Shown here one piece after another: positions 47,001 to 55,939 of a stretch of DNA of 64,000 bases (its first letter is position 1; every line of letters starts with the position of its first letter). This stretch comes from Candidatus Lernaella stagnicola (GTDB lineage Bacteria > Lernaellota > Lernaellaia > Lernaellales > Lernaellaceae). The stretch spans positions 148,837 through 212,836 of the forward strand of contig JAVCCK010000023.1 of assembly GCA_030765525.1 (NCBI GenBank), written 5' to 3'. A program made the position numbers and the translations under genes. The notes beneath the pieces are model-generated. The model did no database searches and was not told the origin of the DNA. It saw nothing but the letters and a program-made list of their open reading frames with translations.

Positions 47001-47885
47001 TTTCCCTGCGCCGCCAGCACCCAGAAGCACTGAACAAGTGTCTGGTGACGTATGCGTGAGCGCCTCTAAAGCGGAAAAACCCTCCCCACTTGACACCGGC
47101 GGTCGCGAAGGAGCTCGACCTGAATCTGGAGCAAGCGGATCGGCCGCTGAAGCAATACTGAGATTTGTCGGAAGTTCGGCTGGCTTGCCAAGCAACGGTA
47201 CATAGCGATCAGATTTTGCCGACAAACAGTTTGAAAGATAAGTAGCTTCATCGAAGTCAGGCCGAGGATGTTCAAGAAGAACCGGCTGAACGAAAAAGAA
47301 CTGCCCAATTAGGTCTTTCAACTTCGACCAGACACGGCCCATTTCTGTGTCAAAGTCATCACCGTCCCAAACAATGATCTTTTCCACCGACAGAACATAA
47401 TCAGAAACCGCACGAACAACATCGATGCCCTTTTCTGTACATTCACGGATAAGATCAGGTAATTTGTTTCTCTTGTTGACCGCACGCTCTGAATGCGAGA
47501 TCAGTTTGGTACGAAGACCTTCTCGAAGTGCGGATCGAACCCCTTCAGCCACTTTTCCCGAAGTAACGAAATAATGTTCGACTACCTCTGACCCTTCAAG
47601 TTTCGATTTGAGGGCTACTTTTGCTAATTCGATTCCGACTTGAGCCAGAGACAGTCGAGCAGTCTGGCGTTTGCTTTGGATACAAATCGGCTTTCCATCA
47701 AAAATCCGGATACCGTTGGCGTCAAATCCCCCGTCTCCTGGCCCGCCGGAACCACCAGTCACCTCGAACCCATGAAGTGGCCCGACTTCAGTTAGACAAC
47801 CTCGAACGAATTGTTCGAAACTGTCCGGTGAAAGATTCGAAAGCGGCAATCTCTGACCAACAAAAATCGTCGGCATATCTGCCAT
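44040..47885 (-). CDS. REase-NACHT STAND NTPase, candidate anti-phage defence protein
   Basis: A 1,281-aa protein with GAGG about 6 nt before ATG 47885. The N-terminal domain looks like a PD-(D/E)xK nuclease of Mrr type: D51/D55 in GPGDGGFDANG, then QSK at 70-72. The NACHT core has Walker A GAGGAGKT near 290 and Walker B LLLCDGLNEIE near 355. The remaining 800 residues are helical and should form the sensor that detects a phage protein. Nuclease-NACHT fusions are known as Avs and bNACHT defence effectors that oligomerise on detecting phage and degrade DNA. GC is far below the neighbours (one 60-nt line at 46561 is 33 percent), indicating horizontal transfer. It stands alone, with no partner gene. 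Confidence 0.82.
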   Translation of the reverse strand: MADMPTIFVGQRLPLSNLSPDSFEQFVRGCLTEVGPLHGFEVTGGSGGPGDGGFDANGIRIFDGKPICIQSKRQTARLSLAQVGIELAKVALKSKLEGSEVVEHYFVTSGKVAEGVRSALREGLRTKLISHSERAVNKRNKLPDLIRECTEKGIDVVRAVSDYVLSVEKIIVWDGDDFDTEMGRVWSKLKDLIGQFFFVQPVLLEHPRPDFDEATYLSNCLSAKSDRYVPLLGKPAELPTNLSIASAADPLAPDSGRAPSRPPVSSGEGFSALEALTHTSPDTCSVLLGAGGAGKTTTLEMTCTASALLRKEDKNSPLPILICLKQYRGDLHRLVKNSLNIHHGHWASLPGRFLLLCDGLNEIEGPDAQKVLDEITEVIKFYKGRVSCVLSTRSAGLRYPVYLPCIRSVIELYVLNMDQILTFSGKVFEDSQLEAAFVNQIREKLSTLGYGVFSLPFALKTAARVFKETGMVPDSIGHLLEHVFLLRFKRNQELSHLLDESLHDIPFEAVQFLAQRLSFALRVERQKSIFSLDEFVTALRSVLNSVSDNDAPLGIRGMTDINIQRLLRHYEVINVSDGGWVTLGHDLTADYFASFILACKWTSYLNTLQNSISDDAWMFASPRVPEVERKRFLDSIVSVDLLLAARCAVEMGESSVQLLESLVFQEDASQDTFKIWRATNAMVILGSKNCADHLKTNMAFSLPHSIRHGNAQRALARMGDEGFLSGIMPGAEKWASDPYTNASGGEIALWEIAPLHVALRLARKRLREAGPAESVFLSMKTVRRYGDASDADALEYRLRNASDLKTLSGAFHFLHHFDAPRSIATVQTMLGRGDPFDDVYLMELLASVSAPVDSEWLVSLLLDEHKQEYLDQYREKQPAELEALISNLRLALLKQKGPEQAEEVVNRYRVRAGSQDRAGQSYVMFKHTVSNLLMSCTLTDDATQRLRENALVADTATRWQVWQIASKHQLANFDDLASDLISQGDIADAGLAAAFAKERAWPEERERLFIEKAVSRLETDKKDWLTSGFSQIVDYLFSKGEIERIAEYVLWEFEELIKANIDLLNGQRPRLPGKTGVFKTEDLERLQFDIKRKVARIISILSTIADRIPKELILGLMDVDLERWADVERRTIGNILRQLSDDELDDKLSVVQNIGLKLWLLSIVSELGVTDARVTLVRTELRQWVASPALITWLERAIENMWCEKTLEAVTHAIAEARWHEETGDQHVTGIVDFVARRVSRRMAISIIQPFLTINLHPWSYRILKLWFDKGMADRSTNSSD

Positions 47886-47899
47886 CAGAACCTCATTCG

Positions 47900-47933
47900 C
47901 AACGAGTACAGTGATCTACGGTACCACTCGTTG
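47900..47933. repeat. Inverted repeat upstream of NACHT gene
   Basis: Perfect 8-bp arms CAACGAGT (47900-47907) and ACTCGTTG (47926-47933), separated by 18 nt, lie directly upstream of the NACHT start. Possible operator; chance cannot be excluded. Confidence 0.4.
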
Positions 47934-47951
47934 TGAGCGTCCGGCAAGCTG

Positions 47952-47978
47952 TTGCTGTGGGCCCGGCGCCCACAGCAA
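47952..47978. repeat. 11-bp perfect hairpin in divergent intergenic region
   Basis: TTGCTGTGGGC (47952-47962) pairs perfectly with GCCCACAGCAA (47968-47978) around a 5-nt loop. There is no T-run on either side, so it is not an intrinsic terminator. It lies between the divergent NACHT and FGGY kinase genes and could mark the edge of the low-GC insert or act in regulation. Confidence 0.55.
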
Positions 47979-48102
47979 GTGCCATCACCGCCTCGGGAGC
48001 CTGTGGCATAGACCTCACGCGAGGGCGTACCGCGCGTTTGTTTACACCGCCGTTCCGGTGTGGTAACGCAAGAAGATATCACCCCGCCACGTGGAGGTTG
48101 CT

Positions 48103-49646
48103 GTGGACCAAGCCGCTGTTGTGTTGGCTTTGGATTCGGGCTCGCAGAGTTCGCGCGCGCTGCTTTTCGACACCGCCGGTCATGTGTTGGCCATGGGCCA
48201 ACGGGAGCACGCGGCGATGAAACACCCCATGCCGGGGGCGGTCGAGCAAGACCCCATCGACATACGCGAGTCGCTGTTTGAATCCATTCGTCAGTGTCTG
48301 GCGAAATGGAACGGCGACCTTTCCCTCTTGGCGGGCACGGCGCTAACGACTCAGCGCTCTACGGTTTTGCCATTGGCCGAAGATGGTTCTCCCTTGATGG
48401 ACGCGACCTCGTGGCTGGATCGCCGCGCCGCAAGCATCGATTCCGAACCGTCGAAATGGCTGCGAATGTTCCTGAAAATCCAGGGGCGGAACGCTCTGAT
48501 ACCGCGCCTGCTGGCCAAGTCGTGGCCGCGGCAATGGCGGGAACGAAACCCGGAAATTCTCGCGCAGGCCCGGTGGATCTCTTCCATCGAAGGTTGGCTG
48601 AACCACGAACTGACCGGCCGCGTAGCCGTGGCGCCGGGCGGCGTGGTCGGCCCGTGGCCCTTCGACGTGAAGAAACTCGCGTGGTCCGACTCGGCGCTGC
48701 TGCATCAAATGTTGGGCTATCAAAAACAGTGGCTGCCGCCGATCGTGCAACCGGCACAGCCGATCGGGGCGATCACCGAAGCGACCGCGGCACAAACCGG
48801 ATTGCCGGCCGGGCTGCCTGTTTATGCGTGCGGCGGCGACAAGCAGGCCGAAGCTTTGGGAGCCGGGTTGCTCTCGAGCAAGCGCGGCGCGGGCGCGGTG
48901 AGTCTCGGGACCGGTTCTTCGATTTGCGTCCCGTGGCGCAAGGCGCTGCAGAGCCGTCGTTACGATTGGCTGGCGATGGCGGCGGCGGAGCCCGGCGCGT
49001 ACTGCCTGGAGTACCTAGTTTTTCGCGGCATGTGGACCGCGCGGTGGTTTGCCCACGAACTGGCGCGCGATCTGGAACCGCTCGCCCAGGAACGGGGCAA
49101 GCCGGTCGAAGCGCTGCTTTGCGACGAAGCCAAAACGGCGCCGGTAGGTTGTGATGGCCTGATGGTTTGGCCGCGCTGGTCGCCCACGCTGCAGCACCCG
49201 ATGGAAACGGGCGCCGCGGTAGGGCTGCGTGAAACCCACACCCGCGCGCATTTTTTCCGCGCTCTGCTGGAAGGTATCGCGTTCGACTTGCGGCGCGGCC
49301 GCGGCATACTGGAAAAGGTTACCGGCACGCCGATCGAGTGGCTCGCGGTGGCGGGGGCGGCGCGCGATCTTCCATCGTGGTGCAAATCCTGGCCGACGTG
49401 ATGGGGCTGCCCGTTGTGCGCCCCCTATCGGAGGAACTGTCGGCCCGCGGCGCCGGCATGGTGGCCGCGTTGGGCGCGGGGATTTTCCACAACGTTCAAG
49501 AGGCGGTGGAGTCGATGGCTTCCGAGACAAAAACGGTGCAGCCGGTTCCCGCCGATGCCGAACACTATGTGCACCTCTATCGCGAGGTATACCTGCCGGG
49601 ACTCGCGTCCTGCCACAAGATTTCCGCTACGCTACGCGCTAGTTAA
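48103..49646 (+). pseudogene. FGGY-family carbohydrate kinase with a frameshift
   Basis: GTG 48103 has GGAGG 5 nt upstream (a GTG at 48091 is also open). The first frame reads the FGGY N-terminus (LALDSGSQSSRALLFD), then GGDKQAEALGAG and LGTGSS, and stops at 49401. The second frame, to 49646, continues the family C-terminus (ARSSIVVQILADVMGLPVVRP). The frames join in a G-run at 49353-49357: one extra G would restore a protein of about 515 aa. This is probably a sequencing or assembly error, or a recent mutation. FGGY enzymes phosphorylate sugars or polyols with ATP; the substrate cannot be told. Its stop overlaps the convergent glycyl radical enzyme stop. Confidence 0.82.
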
Positions 49647-52594
49647 CCGGAAAGGCTGTATTCGGCGCGCTCGATCAGTTCCATCTGCATGTCGCGGTTG
49701 AGGGTCGTGAAATAGGCGTTGTATCCGGAGATGCGCACCATGAGGCTCGGATACTGCTCGGGGTGGGCCAAGGCGAGTCGCAGGGTGTTGGAATCCACAA
49801 CGTTCATTTGCATCTGCATGCCGCCCATCTGGAAATAGGCTTTGACCACCGCCGTCATGCGTTCGACGAAATCCTCGTGCGAGTCGTTGATCCCGGGCAC
49901 GACTTTGACGTTGAAGGCGACGTTGTTGTTGAGGTTCCGCGGGTCCAGGCCCGCCACGTCGCGCAGGTTGTCCAGAATGTTGTTGGACGCAGCGGGCTGC
50001 GGCGTCAAACCGGGGGTGAAGGGCTTGCCGGCCAAGCGGCCCGAGGGCAGCGCACCGGTCAGCGTGCCGAAGGCGACGTGGTTGGACATCGACCAAAAAC
50101 CGGCGGTGTACGGACCACCGCGGAAATTACGCTTCGCGCCCAAATGCCGCCGGGCGAATTCCGTCACGCGGCCGGCCAACGCCAGCGCCTCGGAACTGCC
50201 GGAACCAAACAGCGGCACGCGATTGCGCACGCGCGCGTGCAATTCGGGATTCGACGCGAAGTTGTCCCGCACGGCCGCCTTCATGTCTTGGAACGAGACG
50301 CGCCGTTGGTCGAACACGAGTGTTTTGACGGCCATCAGCGAGTCGACGACATCGGCCAGCCCGATCAGCGCCGTGCCGGTGGAATTGTACCGCGCTCCGC
50401 CGTTGACGGCGTCCTTCCCTTGCTCGATGCAGCCCTGCACGAACGAGGACAGCAGCGGCGTGGGCCGAATGTCGGCGTGCGCCTCGCCGAGCATGTGGTT
50501 GAGTTCCGTGGCGTGGTCGGCCAGGAAGGCAAACTGGCGACAATAGGCCTCGAAAAACTCTTCGAAGTCGGCGAGGTTCTCGCCGGTGCGCGGCCCAACC
50601 TGCCAGCGCATCAAGGGATGCCGTCCGTCGAACAGCGCCATTTCCAAGGCGGCCACCATGTTGATCATGACCGCGCCGGTGTGGCCCATGTGTTGTCCGG
50701 AAAGCGTGGGTTCCACGCAGCCGGTGGCGGACCAATCGCGCACGGCGGCAATCGGGTAGTGGAAATCCTCCAGGGCGCGGAACATGGCCTGGTCGTTGTG
50801 AATCGAGGGCGTGGCGCGGGTATTCAGGTTCACTTCCAGCAGACGCCGCAGGTAGGTGTCGCTGTTGACTTCGGGGTGGAAGCGAGCGTTGACGTTGGGA
50901 TCGCGGATCGCCAGCATCTCCGTCACTTTGAGCATGATGTAGGTCATGTCGCAGACGGCGTCTTCGCCCTGCTTGGTCACGCCGCCCAGGGTGATCGCCT
51001 GGTCGGAGGAACTGCCGCCGAACAGGTAGTTGCCAATGTCGGGAATCAGCGGCAGGTGGTCGGTGCAGCGCAGGAACAGGCAGCCGACCAGTTCCACAGC
51101 GCGGCGAACGTAGGCCTCTTTTTCCGCAGTGGTCGCCAACCGAGCCATGTCCGCCGCAAAGTACGGCTGCAGCCAAGTATCGAGCCGGCCAAGCGACAGG
51201 CCCGTGTTGGTGTTTTCCATGTGCAAGGCAATCCACGCGATCCATATCGCCTGCACTGCTTCCTGCAACGTGCGGGCCGGATGCTCGGGCACCCGCCGGC
51301 ACGCCGCAGCCATCGCGGCGCACTCTTCCCGCCGGACCGGTTCGTCTTCCGCCCCGGTCAGCCGCTTGGCTTCATCGGCAAGGTTTGCGGCATACGCCAC
51401 GAGCCCATCCAGACTGATAGCCATGGCGTCGAGCGCGTTTCGTTCCGGCGATTCTTCGGCGAAGTCCGCCTTTTGCGTTTCGATTTCCTGCCGGATCCCG
51501 CACGCACCTTTTTGCAGCAACGCCGGGAAATCGGGGATCGTGTGGGAAATACCCACCGACTTCCAAATGAAGTACACCGCGAAGCGTTCGTCGAGTTGCA
51601 GCGCCAGCGGGTTGTCGTATTTCTCGCGCACCCATTCGCGGAAATTGCGGTGAACCCAATACGGGAACACTTCATGATGCAGAACATGCGCCGTTTCCGG
51701 CGAGATGTCGTAAGGGTTGAGTTCGCGTGCGGCCGCCGAGTGCAGTTCGCCCCAGATGAGGGCGCCGTGGGCGTCGGGATAGAGCACAACGCCGATTTCC
51801 TTGCTGGTAGTCGTGCCGGCGAGCAAGTCGTTCTCACGGACGCGTGGTTTGCGGTGGCGCAGCAGGTGGGCCAGTGCGTGGGCCTGGCGCAATTCGGGAA
51901 CCCACGGCCGCCCTTCGGCGTCGGTTTCGAAGCCGTGTTCCCTGTGCCAGCGCGTCAACAAAAGCGGCCGCTCGTGGCAGACTTCGGGACGATGGTGCAG
52001 GTGGGTGTGCACGAAGGCCTGCAGGCGCGGGAAGTCGTTCAAGCGCAGCTCGGCCAGGTAGGGTTCGTCGAGGAAGCGAACGCCCGGGTCGCGGGTTGCC
52101 GCCCGCAGTTGTTCGCCGTCGGGACGCCCGACGCCGTTGCCGCTTTTTGGTTTCGCGGCCTGTCGCCGCAGCGTGTTTTCACCCGCCTGGCGTCGTTTTT
52201 CCAACAGGCGGTGAATCGCGCCGGTTACCAGGGAGATATAAAAGTTGAACAGATTGAGGTACGCGAAGTTTCCCTTGACGCGGATTTTGTTTTGCAGCAG
52301 GAGGTTGACGATTTCGTTGGGCGTGAGCCGCAGCATTTCGAGCATGATCTCGGGCCGAACGAAAATCATCATGGTGTCGACGCCGGGGTCCGCGTCTTTC
52401 AGAGCGCGTACTTTGCCGTCGCGAAAGACAATGCCGGCCTGCACGCTGCCGTCCTCGGAACGCAACCCGACCGAGAAATTGATCCAGCCGGCTTCGCTTC
52501 GCAGGTAAGACTTCAGTTTTCGGCGGGTGTTGAACTGCAACGCCATCATTTTCAGTGACGCGTAGAGAACAAGCTGCGTTTGCCTGGGCGTCAT
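49643..52594 (-). CDS. Glycyl radical enzyme with N-terminal SCP2-like domain
   Basis: A 983-aa protein. ATG 52594 is preferred because GGAG lies about 7 nt upstream; the longer frame lacks an SD. The catalytic motif GCVEP lies near residue 625 (Cys thiyl with the Glu typical of dehydratase and lyase members), and the glycyl radical loop RISGYNAYF has its Gly near 957, about 26 residues from the end. The enzyme belongs to the pyruvate formate-lyase/diol dehydratase superfamily, but is longer than usual (about 800-850 aa). Residues about 35-120 resemble an SCP2 sterol-carrier domain (GKVRALKDADPGVDTMM, then NKIRVKGN), suggesting a lipid-like or hydrophobic substrate. No radical SAM activase is encoded in this window, so activation must come from elsewhere. 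Oxygen-sensitive. Confidence 0.86.
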   Translation of the reverse strand: MTPRQTQLVLYASLKMMALQFNTRRKLKSYLRSEAGWINFSVGLRSEDGSVQAGIVFRDGKVRALKDADPGVDTMMIFVRPEIMLEMLRLTPNEIVNLLLQNKIRVKGNFAYLNLFNFYISLVTGAIHRLLEKRRQAGENTLRRQAAKPKSGNGVGRPDGEQLRAATRDPGVRFLDEPYLAELRLNDFPRLQAFVHTHLHHRPEVCHERPLLLTRWHREHGFETDAEGRPWVPELRQAHALAHLLRHRKPRVRENDLLAGTTTSKEIGVVLYPDAHGALIWGELHSAAARELNPYDISPETAHVLHHEVFPYWVHRNFREWVREKYDNPLALQLDERFAVYFIWKSVGISHTIPDFPALLQKGACGIRQEIETQKADFAEESPERNALDAMAISLDGLVAYAANLADEAKRLTGAEDEPVRREECAAMAAACRRVPEHPARTLQEAVQAIWIAWIALHMENTNTGLSLGRLDTWLQPYFAADMARLATTAEKEAYVRRAVELVGCLFLRCTDHLPLIPDIGNYLFGGSSSDQAITLGGVTKQGEDAVCDMTYIMLKVTEMLAIRDPNVNARFHPEVNSDTYLRRLLEVNLNTRATPSIHNDQAMFRALEDFHYPIAAVRDWSATGCVEPTLSGQHMGHTGAVMINMVAALEMALFDGRHPLMRWQVGPRTGENLADFEEFFEAYCRQFAFLADHATELNHMLGEAHADIRPTPLLSSFVQGCIEQGKDAVNGGARYNSTGTALIGLADVVDSLMAVKTLVFDQRRVSFQDMKAAVRDNFASNPELHARVRNRVPLFGSGSSEALALAGRVTEFARRHLGAKRNFRGGPYTAGFWSMSNHVAFGTLTGALPSGRLAGKPFTPGLTPQPAASNNILDNLRDVAGLDPRNLNNNVAFNVKVVPGINDSHEDFVERMTAVVKAYFQMGGMQMQMNVVDSNTLRLALAHPEQYPSLMVRISGYNAYFTTLNRDMQMELIERAEYSLSG

Positions 52595-52829
52595 GTTGAC
52601 TCCGCCAACCTTTGGTTTCGGGCGATTATACGCCAGGAAGGGGCGATCCGGAAACGACGGGTGGGGCTCGGGGCGGTTTTTCGTCTTAAATTTTTGAGGC
52701 ATCCATACTTGGTCTCAAGTCTGCGGACGCAAAAACCGATATTGTATGTTACGGCGACAAACACCACTAAATATTGATTTCACTTGTGGCGACCAACAAC
52801 AGATTGGGCAGCTAAGAAGGTACACCTCC

Positions 52830-55800
52830 ATGTCGTTAGATGGGGATCGACCGGGGCCATTTTATTTCCTACGCGAACTGGACGACGCGGTGTTTGTTTC
52901 CGACTCGGAAAACCGCGTCGTATTTTGGAATCACGCCGCTGAACAATTGTACGGTTTCTCCGAACAAGAGGTGATCGACCGGAATATTGACGCCGTTTTT
53001 GCGGCTTCGATCACGCCGCCGTTCGCCGATGTTCTTCGCGCCGCCCAATCGACCGGCGCGTGGCGGGGCGAGGTTGAGCTTTGCCTCAAGCAGCGTTGCG
53101 GGGTTCGCGTTTCGTGGTCGCTGAAGCGAGTCGCGCTGTCGGATTCCGACGCGTTCGGCGTCCTGGGCGTGGGCAGGGATTTATCGGATGCGGAGGCGGC
53201 GGACCCGGCCGGGTGGGGAACCGAAGAGTGTTGCGAAATTTTCGTCGAGTCCTCGCCGATTTCGGCCGCGGTCATCGGTTTGGACGGCCGCTTCATCACG
53301 TGCAACGAAGCCATGGCGAAACTGGCGGGCCGGCCTGTCGCGGAGTTGCTCGGCGCGCCGTTCGCCGACGCCGGCTTGCTGCCGCTCGCTGAATGGGAGC
53401 ATTACGCCGAGATTGCGGCGCTGCTTGCGGTAGGCGAATTCGCCGGGCCGACTCACGTCACAACGGCTCATGACGGCGAGATCCGCGACCTGGATTGCTA
53501 CACGAACCTGGTGCGTCGAGACGGCCGAATCATCGGCCTTATGCTCATTGCGATGGACGTTACGCATCGTATTCGGGCGGAGCGGGAGCTTCGTCTCCGC
53601 GAGCAACGATGGTGTCAAGTTCAGAAGGCGGCGCGCATCGGCCATTGGGAGTTCGAAATCGGAACCGAGGCCCTGTGGGCGTCCGAGCAAGCCTTCGAGT
53701 TGTTGGGTATTGCCTTCGAGGCGGACGGGAATCCGCGTCAAACCCTGTCGCTCGACCGCGTGCGAGCCCGCGTTACGAACCCGGAGAGCTTACAGCACGC
53801 GTTGGAGGATATCCTCGAATACGGCACGCCTTATGATTTGGAATTCGAAATCGTGCGGGAAGATGACGGCCGGCGGCGCATCATCCATTCGCGGGCCGAG
53901 CGGATCAACGATGACGAAGGTCGGCCGGTGAAGGTCATCGGGGCAATTCAAGACGTCACGAAGCTTCTCGAATACGCGCGCGCGTTGCAGGAAAGTGAAG
54001 CACGGTTCCACACGTTGGCCGACCACTCGATCGATACGATCATGCGCTTCGATCTCCAACATCGACATTTGTACGTAAACCGGGCGGCGGAGCAGCAAAC
54101 CGGTATCGCCCCGGCGGATTTCATCGGTAAAACCCACCGCGAGTTGGGTTTCTCGGTGGAGCTTTGCGAGCTGTGGGAAAACGTTCTGGATGAAGTATGC
54201 GAAACCAAGCAGACTCGTCGCGCCGAGTTTCAATTGCCTTCGGGCGTTTGGATCGATTGGCTTTGCATGCCGGAACTCGACGAGAACAATGAGGTCTTCG
54301 CTGTTTATACTGCGGCGCGTGATATCACGGACCGCGTCGCACCGACGGAAACGAGCTTCGTTTTCGGAAGCGGCTCGTTTTCGATCACATCAGCGACCGA
54401 GTCGTGGCCACAGACCTGGAAGGCCGCGTTAGCTACGTCAACGATGCGGTGTGCCGTTTTTTCGGCCGGCGGCCCGAGCAGATCGTCGGTCGAAGCGTCT
54501 TTCAGTTCGGCGAAGACTCGATGCGCGGCGCGACGCAACAGGAAATCATCGACACAACGTTGGCCGAGGGGCAATGGCAGGGGACGGTCGTTAATGTTGC
54601 CGCTGACGGTCGCGAATGCATCTTGGCATCGCGCACCCGGTTGATACTCGACGCCGACGGCCGCCCCATCGGCATGGTCGGCGCGAGCACGGACGTCACT
54701 GAGCAGCGGCGCACCGAACAGGAGCGCGTGGAGCTCCAAGAGAGGCTAATGCAGTCGCAAAAGATGGAAGCCCTCGGTCGTTTGGCCAGTGGCGTGGCGC
54801 ACGACTTCAACAACCTGTTGACCGGAATCAACGGTTACGTGGAGATGATTCTGGCGGAGGCGCAGCCGAGCGAACCTGTGCGCGCCGACTTGGAAGAAAT
54901 CCGGCAGGCGGGCGAACGCGCCGCGGCGCTCACGACGCAATTGCTGGCGTTTTCGCGCAAGCAGGTCGTCACGCCGACGGTGATCCGGCCCAACGAAGTT
55001 CTCGGTCGGCTGCAAAACATGTTGTACCGCATCATCGGCGAGGACGTCGTGCTGGAATTCAAACTGAGCGAGGATTTGGGCCACATCAAGGTGGACCCGA
55101 CGCAACTCGATCAAATCATGGTCAACCTGGCCGCCAACGCCCGCGACGCCATGCCGGAGGGAGGCCGGTTAACCGCCACGACGCGCAACATCACGTTGTG
55201 CAATGAGAGCATGATCGTGGACGGTGAGCCCGTGATGGTGTCCGGCGACTACGTCTCGTTGGAAGTCGCCGATACCGGATGCGGCATGGACGAGGAAACC
55301 AAGCGCCATGTGTATGAACCCTTTTACTCGACGAAAGGCGGCACCAACGGCACGGGTCTGGGTTTGGCCACGGTGTACGGCATTGTGCGGCAAAACCACG
55401 GTTTCATTACCTGCGAGACGACGCCGGGCCGGGGTTCTACGTTCCGAATTTACTTCCCGCAAATCGCCGATGAAGCGAAAACACCGCTTGAGAGAACCTC
55501 GACCGAATCACCGCACGGCGACGAGACTATTTTGCTGGTGGAAGACGAGGATATGGTTCGGCATCTCGCACGACGAACGCTGGAAAGATACGGCTACCAA
55601 GTTGTGGTCGCGGCCGACGGCGAAAAAGCCTGTTGCCAAAGCCAAGAATTCGACGGAGAGATTCATCTTTTGGTCAGCGACATCATCATGCCGGGCATGA
55701 ACGGTCATGAGCTATTAGAAACGCTGCGGAAAACGAGAGCCGGGCTCAAAGCGTTGCTCATTTCCGGCTACTCCGTGGATATCATCCGCCATCAGAGCCT

Positions 55801-55897
55801 ATTGGAAGAAGGCCATCATTTTCTTCCGAAACCCTTCCGCCCCTTCGAATTGGCCAGAACGGTCCGGCAGATACTAGACGGCGGCGGCGGCGCCTAA
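52830..55897 (+). pseudogene. PAS-rich hybrid sensor histidine kinase with a frameshift
   Basis: ATG 52830 has AGAAGG about 9 nt upstream. The first frame (to 54644) carries three or more PAS domains (VVFWNHAAEQLYGFSEQE; RHLYVNRAAEQQTGIAP). The second frame, open from before 54344 to 55897, carries another PAS, HisKA with phospho-acceptor His in LASGVAHDFNN, an HATPase domain (NLAANARDAMPEGG; GTGLGLATVYGIV) and a C-terminal receiver domain (LLVEDEDMV, Asp in SDIIMPG). The frames join near 54335-54350 by a one-base indel, giving about 1,020 aa when repaired. There is no TM helix, so it is a cytosolic sensor. The indel may be an assembly error. No response-regulator output gene is adjacent. Confidence 0.85.
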
Positions 55898-55939
55898 GAA
55901 ACACCGCCCACGATCGCACGGTGAGCGTCGGATGCCGGT

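Noticed and set aside
49763..52558. A 931-codon plus-strand open frame
   Set aside because: Antisense to the glycyl radical enzyme, whose catalytic and radical motifs are clear; the His/Arg/Gln-rich product is typical of a shadow frame.
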